Shown here piece by piece: positions 19,467 to 31,400 of a stretch of DNA of 64,000 nucleotides. Positions within the stretch are counted from its first letter, which is position 1. The number at the start of each line of letters is the position of its first letter. Source of the stretch: Nelumbo lutea (lineage: Eukaryota > Streptophyta > Magnoliopsida > Proteales > Nelumbonaceae); NCBI GenBank assembly GCA_022828595.1, contig JAKGHH010000008.1, positions 24,234,378 to 24,298,377 on the forward strand, in the 5' to 3' direction. Made by a program: the position numbers and the translations under genes. The notes under the pieces are model-generated. The model was given only the letters and a program-made list of their open reading frames with translations. It had not been told where the DNA came from and ran no database searches.

Positions 19467-22400
19467 CTGTAACTTAAATTCTTCAGTATAACAATCTCAC
19501 ATATTAAAGTACAACACACATAGATGAAATTTGCAAACAAAATAATTTGAATGGAGAACAGATAAAGCTCAACAAAATCTAGCATATTTAGAGTCTTCTA
19601 GGTTTAAAGCGTGCAGTAGCCAAAAAAAATACTGAGGGACCTACTGACATCTTCAAAAAATGGATGGGATAGATGGGACCTACTGACAACTCTTCTCATA
19701 TAAAACCTGCCATTAGAAACTGCTACTTTGAATGCTTCCGAACATTTTCCCAGAGGCAAACAAGACTGAATACTTCAGAAAGGTTGTGCTTCATGGTCCA
19801 ATAAGATGGACCTTGGTACCTGAAACACTTTTTGGATTGAACAGCTTCTTTTTGCAAGATCTGCTAATGACCTAGCGGATGGTATAGCTCAATACTGTGT
19901 TTCTAGGTTTCTACTGTGGTTCATCATCTTTGGGTTGACACTGTAATTGCTGGTTAGAACATCACCGCTATTAATGTTTTCTCATGCTTTTACTGTTGGC
20001 TTGGACTCCTCGAAACAATCTATAGAAAAAGGGGCTTTTAACTTTCGTATTTTCTCACTTTTCATTAGTGAAATACTTTTGATGCATTGGTGATTTTTTT
20101 CTCATTTCAAAATCACATTAATTATGGGATTTCTAGTTATTATGTGAAATTACCTTGCAATCATACAACAAAACTACTCTTTTTTTCTTTAGGATTTATC
20201 ACCAAACTTACTTAAAATTTGCTAATAACCTGTTTGATGTTGAAGAATGATAAGCATACAATTGTTGATATCACCTTTACAACATAACATAGAAGATAGA
20301 GGCAAGTGCTTGCACTATTGTAACAAGTGTTCTCTTCACCGTGCCATCAAGTGCCAACCTCCGTGCCTACAGACGCCACTCCAGCGTCCAAGTGTGTGTT
20401 ATGGGTGGGCTACGCATGTACTTTTGTATGAGGGATTGCCAGTGGCACTATTGTAATATTGTAGTATACTTTTTCGCCTTTTTGATGTTTCTTAATGTCA
20501 CTCTCCCAAAAGCTTAACGTACTCTTTGAGGGGAGGTAGGTAGTCGAGTGAGTTCATAAGCATGTAAAGGTTAAGCACGAGATCCCCTCGACACTGTACT
20601 GTGTGCTTGTGCTTGCTACCGATTATTGCAATACAAATAGCCTTTTGCTAATTCGTGTTCCATCTTATTGCCTTTTTGTGTGTGTTTGCTTGTTGCGTAG
20701 GCTTACTCGTCCCTTTCGAGTGCTGCACGGGGCCCCAACAATTATCCCTGTGACAGTTGGTATTAGAGCAGGAGCTCCTCCTAAGCCATTCGACCCGCGA
20801 CGTGAGTGACAGCATGAAGCACAATAGGCACATCGTGGTGGAGATCGAGCATGGACTCTCCACAGCCCATGAGGCCGATGATGCGCCCGCCGATGACATC
20901 GGCAAGGACAAGGAACCGAAGCCTAGCAAACGTGAGAAATCTTCCAACAAGCATGCAACCGTTGAGTTGTACATGCTACGTTGTGAAGCCACCGTAGGTG
21001 AGATGCGAGACTCGATAGATGAGCTACATCAAAACATGGAAGCCATGGACAACACACTGGTCGAGATTGAAGGTCGCTTGAGTGGAGTCGTGGACGAGGT
21101 CCGAGACATAATCAATGGCACGCTCAAGCAAATTTGCAGCACTGCATGCCAACAAGCAAGCTCCTCCAACTCACAGGTCCAAGATAGGCTTGATAGTTTT
21201 CAAGCCCAGCTCGATGAGATGAAAAACGAGTGGGCAACGTGGAGAAGAAGCACCTCCACATCAATGGCCATCCAGGCCCAACTAGATGAAATGAGGGTGG
21301 AGTGGGCCTCAATGAAGTCCGCCGCATGTTCCTCCTCTGACACCCAAGCTCAATTAGAGGAGCTCAAAGCAGAATGTGCAATCCTGAAGAGGGCCGTCGC
21401 TAATCCAACCAGCACTTCCTTTACACATACTTCCTCCCACATCACGATTAGGGAGCCAACCCCCTATTCGGGTACTCGCAATGCACGAGAGCTCGACAAC
21501 TTCCTGTGGCAAATGGAACAATACCTTGCCGCCGCCAATGTGACTGATGAAATGACTCAGGTACGTACTGCTACTATGTATTTGACTGATGTTGCTATGT
21601 TGTGGTGGCGCAGAAGGTGTGTTGATATAGAACGTGGTACGTGTGTTATCCGTACCTGGGCTGACTTTAAAAGAGAGCTGAAGAGACAGTTCTACCCAGA
21701 GAATGTGGAATACCTCGCTCGTCGCAAGATGAAAACTCTCAAGCACGGCGACTCCCTCCATGATTATGTCAAAGAGTTTTCAGCCCTCACATTAGAAGTC
21801 ACCGACATGTCAGACAAGGACTTATTGTTCAACTTCATGGATGGTCTAAAGCCTTGGGCCAAGCTCGAGCTCCAACGACGCAATGTTCAGGACCTTGCCT
21901 CCGCCATGGCCGTGGCCGAACAACTTAGTGAACAGATTGTCGGATGACGAAGGAAGCAGACCAGCCAGCCTGCGTACCACGGATTTGACTGGGGGAGATA
22001 GACAACCCAGTCCTCCGAAAGAGAAGCCACCCTTCAACCACAAACCAGTCGAGCACCACAAGGGGAAGCAGCCACAAGGAAGTCAAAGCTACTACAACAA
22101 CAGATATCAAGGGAGACCAAGCCGTCCTCCCATTTGCTACATTTGTGGGGAGGAGCACTTCACCATGAATTGCCCAAAGCGAGCAAAGCTGAATGCCCTC
22201 ATTGCCAAGCTAAGTGATGATGAGCAGAGTGATGGGGAACGGAGTACCCAGGCGCCAAGAGTGGGCGCCCTCCAACTTTTCAATGCCATGATGAAGAAAG
22301 GGGCTACCTCCAAACAGCCCTCCTCAGTCAAAAAAGGACTGAGTTATGTTGATGTAACCATTGGCGGGAGGCCAACTAGGGCCTTAGTTGACACAGGGGC

Positions 22401-25400
22401 CACTCACAATTTCATATCCATTGCAGAGGCCAAGAGACTTAACTTGGCCGTTTCCAAAGAACCTGGCTGGCTCAAAGCAGTTAACACAGGTGCCAAACCT
22501 ATTGAAGGCATGGCCCGCCGAGTAAGACTACAACTCGGCACCTGGGATGGAGAGATTGACCTCTCTGTCGTCCACATAGATGATTTCAATATTGTCCTTG
22601 GAATGGACTTCATGATACAGGCAAAAGCAGCACTGGCGCCTCACCTTGACACCCTGATGATCTTGGACGAGCAATCACCTTGCATGGTTAACATGATCCG
22701 CACCGCCAACACCAAGAAGAAGCACGTCTCTGCCTTACAACTCCAACACCACCTTCCACCATTGTTGGTAGAGAGATCTACAACAACCACCATTGCAACC
22801 AGAAGTGATCGCAACAACTCCGGGAAGAAGTCAATGCCAGTGCCAGTGCCAACGTTAGTGCTAGTGCCGCCACAACAACAGCAGTGGAAGCCACCGTTGC
22901 AGTAGAAGCCTCATACACCCACAACTGGTGGGCCCAATAGAAGACCCAAGGCCGTGTCAAGCAACCACACCTACTACCACAACCACCGGGGAGAGCGAGT
23001 GCCACCCGAGCCATTTAGGGACCACATTCACATCATCCCTCAAGATAAATCCCGTAGTAGCCTTGTGAGTCACCCTTGGGGAAAAATGCATGGGAAACAA
23101 CACCCTAATAATCCAAAATACCATTTTGACCCAGCCTTGGCCACCGACTTTCCTTCCACCATCAGGAACAAGTCAAAATCCTACCTTGAAGCAGCCAAGC
23201 AGGGACTTAACTTACGGATTAGCCATAGGTTTTCCCACCATCAAGAACATCCACTAGCAATCTACCCAACCTACTATCTGGGCCTTGGAAGAAACTCGGT
23301 TCATGGAGCAGTCGAAGAACCTTCTTTCACCAACAATAAGTTCAAGCCTCAAGCAGAAGATAGTCTTCGAGGACGAAGACTGAATTGAGTGGGGGAGACT
23401 GTAACAAGTGTTCTCTTCGCCACGCCATCAAGTGCCAACCTCCGTGCCTACAGCCGCCACTCCAGTGTCCAAGTGTGTGTCATGGGTGGGCTACGCATGT
23501 ACTTTTGTATGAGGGATTGCCAGTGGCACTATTGTAATATTGTAGTATACTTTTTCACCTTTTTGATGTTTCTTAATGTCACTCCCCCAAAAGCTTAACG
23601 TACTCTTTGAGGGGAGGTAGGTGGTCGAGTGAGTTCATAAGCGTGTAAAAGTTAAGCACGAGATCCCCTCGACACTGTACTGTGTGCTTGTGCTTGCCAC
23701 CGATTATTGCAATACAAATAGCCTTTTGCTAATTCGTGTTCCATCTTGTTGCCTTTTTGTGTGTGTTTGCTTGTTGCGTAGGCTTACTCGCCCCTTTCGA
23801 GTGCCGCACGGGGCCCCAACAATTATCCCCGTGACGCTATGGTGAAATCTTGGGCTGTCAAGTGTGAGAAGACATGCTTGAGTCTAAGATAAGTCACTTT
23901 GTGCAAGAAGATACTGAGGATTAGGTGTATATCCACTCCACCCCTCTCAAGACCATAGCTGTAACCAGCATTGAGTAATGGCCCTTTCAGGGTCATATTT
24001 TGGTGCAATGGTAAAATCTCAGGCTAACAAGCATGAAATGCAGTTTTGATCTGAGAGCAGCCACTTTGTCCAAAAAATGCCAAGGTTAGGTCCTTATCCA
24101 GTCCATTGCTCCCAATATCCTGGATAGCCAGGAATAATAACATTGAGTAATGACTCTTAGATAATCACTTAATGAAAGGAAGTTACACGTTTTTTTAGAA
24201 TGACATGCCAAAACTTGGTTATATCAGCACCCATGTACACCAAAGAACTATACAATGGGAATATACAAAAAGTTCTATTCCACTGGGTCCCACTCTCTCC
24301 TTTCTTCCACTGGGTCCCACTCTCTCCTTTCTTCCACTGGGTCCCACTCTCTCCTTTCTCTTTCCCCTTCCTCTCCTGATTTCTCCTCTCCTCAAACCTC
24401 CATTTTCTTTCTCCCTTTTTTTTCCCTCCACCAGTCCACCTCTCCTGATTTCTATTCCTAGTCCTTCTCCCTCTCTTACCTTCCCTCAGATCTCCCTCCC
24501 TTTTCTCTTTCCCTATTTCCTTCTTTTCTCCCATCTCTTCTTTCCTTCTTCGCATCGAACCCAACATCCCTCCTCTATAAAAATCCTAAAATGTCTTGCA
24601 CCAAGTTACGAATCATCACACAGATCTGATCTATCACTTAAACATTTCATTATCAACCAACAACTTCTAGTTCCATCTTGCACCAAGTTAAGCAACCGTC
24701 ACCATCATTAATACGGCATCACCATAGAGCTCATACAGGATACAGCCCACCATACAGCTATTATATGCAAGAACATATATCAAGTCATGGATCCCACATT
24801 GAGGCAAATGAAAGATGTTAAGAGAAGTATTATATCCCTTTTCTTTGTTTAAATCTTTATTTTTTCCTTATTAAATTAGCCAACACATCAAGACTCAAAT
24901 ATCAAATATTTAAATTAATTTCCTCATTACTAGCTTTGTTAATTTAACAAGGAAAAAATGGATTTAAAACAAACCTCACAGCCCACCATACACCTGTCGT
25001 ACACAAGACCATATACATGTACAGTCATGGATCCCCATTGACACGAATAGAAGATGTTAAGGGAAGTCTTGAATCTCTCTTAGTTTAAATTTTATTTCTT
25101 CCTTGTTAAATTAGCCAACACATGATTGTATCTAGTATTTGATAATTCATGATTTCGATATCAAATATTTTAATTAATTTCCTCATTACTAGCATTTTAA
25201 TTCAACAAGGAAAAATGAAAATTTAAACGAAGAAAATGGATTTAAAACTTCCCTTACTGCCTTCTATTTGTTTTAGTGGTGATCAATATCATTGTATCTG
25301 TTCTTACATATGACAGGTGTATGGTGGGATTCAAGAACCTTATAGTGAAGTTATATGAATGATTGTAATGGTTACCTGTCCCAGTGTAAGATGAAACCAG

Positions 25401-28400
25401 AAAAAGTTGGTTGATAATGGAATTTTTAAAAGATAAATGGGATCTATGTAATGCTCCAAGGTTAAAACCCAAAGAGGGATATCTTGGGGTTTTTATAGAG
25501 GAGGAAGGGACGTTGGGTTTGGTTCAAAGGAAAGGGAGGGGGAGAAAAGAAGAGACTAAGGAAAGAGAAGTGAGACGGAAGATCTCGGGGAAGGATAGAG
25601 GAAGAGAGAAAAACAGGGGAGAATGAGAGAGGAGTGAGAAGAGATGAAAGAAAGGGGGTGCAGGAGAAGGGAGGAGAAAAAGCGGGATAGGAGAGAGAAG
25701 AGAATTTGGGAGAGGAGTGACAAAAGGGGAGAAAAAAAAAAAAAAAAAAAGGAAAGTGAAAAAAATCCTATACTTAAACCTGCATCTTTCTTGCCACCAT
25801 CTCTTCTGTTTCACTTTTTTTTCATCCAAATGTTCAAGCATTCCTTTCGGTCCATATAGCCCAAAAGAATAGAAAATTGAGTTACTTTCCATACCACCAC
25901 ACCATTTTTGCTCAAACCCTTAATCCACCAGCTATTAAAGATGGCTTCAGCCCACACTGGGAAGCAGCCCTCAACACCAAAAGATCCAACACCCTCGACC
26001 ATAACTTCTCAGAAAACTTGCAATGAAGAAACAAAACTGCTTCATTGCAGACATTACACAGCACATATCCTCTGCTGTTCAATTGCATTCCCTTTCTTTG
26101 CAGGTTATCCCTAGAGCATCTCTTCAAAGTAGCTGCACACAAGGCCAACTTTAATGGTACTCCTGAGCATCAAATTTTTAAAGCTGGAACGTGTTTTTTT
26201 TTCTGATGAAATTAAAGCTGGAACATGTTCCAATGTTTTAACATCTGAATTCACCAGGTAGATACTTAAACTTTGAGGACACTTTGAACCAGTTCATCCA
26301 TCTGCAATTCAAGGGGGGACCATTACAAAACCTTTGCTCTAGTTCATCTTTAAGTTAAATCCTAGCACTAGAACTTCCACTTGTGTTCCTAGTTGACGTG
26401 TAAGAGATCTGCCTGTCTCTGAAAATGAATAAACAAAGAACAAAATGGCATAATTGAGCCATCTTCCATTTACTGGAATTATTAAGCATTTAATTCGATC
26501 CGTCTTTTCATAAGGCTCTTCACTTCTATTCCACATAAAGGAGCTTATCTCCTTTTCCAAGGCTTCTATATTTCTAAATTCCTTAAGGTTGTGTTCAGAT
26601 CAGAGCAAAATAATCTGGAGGCAGAAGGGAGACAATTCCACAATTTCTCAATTCTGCTGATTGGATTCAATTTCATAGTAGAGTGAAAAACTGAAAGTAG
26701 TGGATTTAATCCTTCAATTCCATTTTTATTTGATCTTGGGAATAGTTTTTTTTTTTTTTTTTGGAAAAAGGTAAAGTAATTTTATTCAATGAGAAAGCCA
26801 AATACAACAAGACTCAGGTCAACTAGGCCTTCCTGAGCCCAAAACATATTACAAGAACATCCATGATTTAGTACAAAGAAGGAGAGAAACATTCTGACTT
26901 TTAAACTCCTCATTCACCGACACCCAAGAGCAAATCTTCCCCACCACTTTCTGCACAATCTCATCTAGACTTTTAGATTGATAGAAAATTCTATTGTTTC
27001 TTTCCATCCAAATGGACCAAAGAACAGCCTGCGGAATATTATTCCAAACAAGCCTGCCTTTCTTGCTAAGACCCTCCAATCTCCAACTCATAAACAACTC
27101 CTTCATAGACTTAGGCATAGCCCGACACACCTCTAGTTTCTTGAAGAAATGTCCCCAGATTGAAGAGGAGATCAGACAGTGAATGCACAAATGATCTATA
27201 GATTCAGCATCCATTACGCATAAAACACAGGAGGGGTCAGGAATCTGAATACGCCTTCTCTCCAAGTTGACCCTAGTTAGACATTTATTCAAAACCATTG
27301 TCCAAACCAGGAAGTTAACCTTGGACGGACAGATGGGGTTCCAAATCTTCCCATCCGGGAAGTTCTCCTGACCTGAGCTGCACATCTTAAGGAAAAGGGA
27401 TTTAACTGTGAATCTACCATCTGCATTCCACTTCCAAGTCCATTCATCTTCCATACTCATATCAATTCTCTGATTTTGAATCTGCCCCAACAGACCTACA
27501 TACTCCACTTCCCAATCTAGCAAATTCCTCCTACATAGGGGAGTCCAAGAGAAGGAGCCCCCAACGGTACTAATGTTATCAGCAACTGAAGAATCTTGAT
27601 TCACTACAATTTGGAACAGCCGGGGAAAAGCATCTGCCAAGGGGCCTTCCTCACACCAGGAATCCTTCCAAAACTTGATTTTATCCCCTTTTCCAACTTT
27701 AAACTTGACCCTGTTCATGAAAAGAGTACTGATCTTAGAAATACCAGCCCATAGAGAACTACCCCCAAATGAAAGGGGATCCAAAGTTATCAAATTTCCC
27801 CAATCCACACCATACTTAGCCGCAATGAGGCACCTCCACCAAGCCTTTCTCTCATAAGCAAATCTCCATATCCATTTGCTAAGAAGAGCAGCATTGAAAT
27901 CTTTTACTTTCCTAACTCCCAAACCACCCTTCTCCTTAGGCTTACACACTTGCTCCCACTTAACAATGTGAATTTTCTTCTCATCCTTCCATCCCCTCCA
28001 TAAGAAGTTCCTTTGAAGCTGTTCCAACCTCTTTGCAATTTTATTTGAAATTGGAAAGAGAGAAAGAAAGTGTATTGGGAGATTGGACAGGGAGCTCTTA
28101 ATCAATGTAACCCTACCACCAAAAGATAAACATTTAGCCTTCCAAAGAGCCAACCTCTTCTCCATTCTCTCAATGATTGGACTCCAGATTGAAGAAGAGG
28201 AACATTTTGCCCCAAGAGGCAACCCCAAATACTTAACTGGAAGGAGCTCCATATGGCAGGCCATTATCTGTGCACAATCTTCCAAATTTACAACTTGACC
28301 CATTGGGATGATCTTACTTTTGTTCAGATTGACTTTGAGACCCGTAACCACTTCAAACCAACTCAGAATTCCAAGAACTGTTTCCAACTGAAGCAGAGAT

Positions 28401-31400
28401 GCGTCCACAAAGAAACCAAAGAAACCCGTGGGCTGCCCATTAATTAGGATTGAGAATTTAGAGGTCTTAGTACAAACACTAACCCAGTTTCTCCATTTGC
28501 ATTTAGCAGAATTGAGGGAAAACCACAGAAGTGGGATTCAATTCAAATATAGATCATTAGATTTTCAGCTTGGAAATCGCACTTATGGGCTAGATCATTA
28601 GATTTTCAGCTTATATAGAGGAGAGAGAGAGAGAGTTTTATGAAACCAAAGGTTTCTTAGATGTAGGTGTAGCTGATTTAAATCAATTGTTTATCTAGTT
28701 GTACCCTTAAGAGAAAAACCCAGAATCTCATTGCAGACTCCGAGTAAAATGTCTCCTAAAGGGGGAAAGTCATTTTGAGCTATTCTTAATCTAAATTTGG
28801 ATAAGATTTTACTTCTTCACATATTTTACTGACAGCCAAACACTAACAAATTAATGTTTTTCAAAGTAACTGTTTTCACCATATTTTCTGTCCAAATAAA
28901 CATGGCCCTAGCCTAAGGTTATCTACTTTCCATTCAACATCAGAGGAACCTATTTCCGTTTTCAAGGTTTCTATTTCTATTTCTAAGCAATAGAAAAACT
29001 CTAGTAGGACCCCAATTTGAAAACAATCAACAATACTATGGTTACAACTGGGGCTGCTAAAACATCAAACTTTTTTTGGAAAGGGTAAAGTTCTACATTA
29101 AACAAAACAAAAAAGTATAGAAAAAGCCCATGTACACAAAGGAACTGTACAACGGCCAACTGGAATGTACAAGAGTATAAAACAGTATATTTCATTCAGC
29201 AAGGACTGCTGAAACATCCAGCATATTCAATTACAAACATAACAAGAATGGCGTATTTAACAAAACTTGCACTGTTTAGACCAACATGAGAATTTAAGAA
29301 CACCAAAATGCTGGTTTGGTTTCTTTCCTTTAGGTTTAGTTTGGAAGGAGTACAAATGCAAATATGTAGAGTGTGTATTATTTTGTATGTATTTGCACTC
29401 TACAAATTTGCATTTGTACTCCTTCCAAACTGAGCCTTAGCTTTTAATCTGTGCAGAGGTAAATGCTGAGAAGTTATATTAGGGAAAGGGGGAGAGAACA
29501 GATAACAGAAAAAAAGTAGAATGGTGAAGGAGATATACATCATTGCACACTAGAAGGCCCAGTGTCTTTTACATGAGGTTATTTTGAGGTCAACTGTGGA
29601 AAAAGAAGGATGGAGACTGCTTCTTAGTATAGCATGCCAGCAATCAGCATAAGAACTTTTTTCTCTTTCTACTAAAGCTGAAATTAGCATGTGGTACCTT
29701 GCAAACTTTTCATTAAGGCGAAAACACTACTTAACTGCTTAGGTATAAAGTACCACTGTAAAGATGTGTTTGGATTTGGGCAGAAATGGACAAGCAGGAT
29801 GACAATGATTCTGGGAATGTTACTTTCCATGATATGCTGCTATTCCTCTCCAAAAAGCAATCTGGAAGACATGGAAAGTGGTGTATATAATTCCTGTTTC
29901 TTCTGTCTCTTTTTTTTTTTTTTTTTTGATTCATTTGACAGAGCCTAAAAAGGGAAAACAAAATTTATCTCAAGAAAGTTACCCACAAATTTTGGGTCAG
30001 ATTAGCTCTCTGTCCATCTGCTGAAGATTAACATCAACTCAAGATGATAAAAGACATTTTTTGACATTCTTTTCTTTTATTTTGTTGTAATTTTTGACGA
30101 GAGAAAACCCATTAAACAAGTTTCAGCAATCACATAGAGGGAGAAAACAAATAAGAACAAAAGAAAAACTTGAAAAGTGCAAGCACTAGACTAAGAAATG
30201 CTTGAAAATATCTACACCAAAAAAAGGAGTGGGTCATTTAATAAATATTATCAAAAGCATCTCTAATCCTTAACCAATGAGACAAGCTTCAGCAACCAAA
30301 TCAAAAGAAGAGAGAAAATGCCAATAAAAACACAGAACTTGAAAATTAACCTCTGCTAAGCCTGAAAACTTCCCAAATCCTACGTAAGGACTTTAACCCA
30401 AGCAGAAACTGCATGATAAATGTTAAAGAATAATAAAGCTTCATGTTTTCATGATAAATGAGTTAATCTCCTTTAAAAGGTGACCAAAATTAAACAAGGG
30501 GTGACTACCCCCCATAACATCAGCAAACAGAAGAAAGTTAAGCTCTCTAGGAGGTATTAGGAATTCCCTATACTGAACCTTAGTTCTCCAAGCTAAATTA
30601 GCCATAAAATCGGCACATGTGTTGGCCTCCCTGTAGCAGTGATTGATACGAACTTCCCAATCTCTATTCAGAAGAGCTTTGATCTTGCTTATTGTAGAAA
30701 GACGCCAATGGTCATCCCTACCACCCTTAAGAATTTGAATGGTGGAACGTGAATCTGACTCCAAAATGATTTTGCGGTAACCTGAGTTCCATGCCAAGAC
30801 AAGCTCACATTTGACAACCCACAATTCTGCCAAGTCGATAGAGGAATTTCCAATGTAAGTGGTGAAGCCCCCTTTCCATTGTCCAAGTTGATCTCGGAGA
30901 AGACCCCCAGCTGCAGCACCACCATTCTGGCCCTAGATAGCTCCATCTGTATTGATTTTAATCCATTGATCACCCGGAGCTTCCCATTTGATGTCTCTCC
31001 AGACTCTGCAATTAGGTTGATTCTTGGCAGGAGCATTAGTATGTTGGGCACACAGGAAACTGTCAACATAGCTTTTTGCAAGATATGTAATATAAGTGGG
31101 AGTGTAACTGATATTGTTGAACACTTTTTTATTCCGGGCCCTCCAAATCAGCCAATTTAAATAGCTAAAAGAAGTCGCCCTGAGAGCATTACTAGTCTCA
31201 AGATTACTTTCAACCCAACTCTTAAAGTTTAGTGCACTAGTGGGTGTGGGATGATTATCATATAAATTCCAATTTTCCTTACAGAACCTACAATCCATAA
31301 ACAAATGATCAATCGTTTCCATGCTTTCATTACACAAGGGACATTCACTAGGAACCTGAATATTTCTCTTTATTAGAGCATCGCAAGTGGGGGATTTTCT

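Larger units (their letters stand above)
20319..23836 (+). mobile_element. Non-autonomous LTR retrotransposon with gag and protease only
   Basis: Two 437-bp LTRs (20319-20755 and 23400-23836) start TGTAACAAG and end GTGACA or GTGACG. They differ at about 17 sites by eye, nearly all transitions. Flanks actat (20314-20318) and gctat (23836-23840) suggest a 4-5 bp target duplication ctat. The primer site is TGGTATTAGAGC (20758-20769), near the usual initiator-Met tRNA site. The polypurine tract gagtgggggagac lies at 23387-23399. The interior holds gag and protease but no reverse transcriptase, RNase H or integrase. This is the layout of plant terminal-repeat gag-only elements, which depend on a partner element. 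Confidence 0.9.

Noticed and set aside
25524..25892. Minus-strand Phe/Leu/Pro-rich frame
   Set aside because: Translation of a purine/pyrimidine tract; low complexity, partly LINE fragment.
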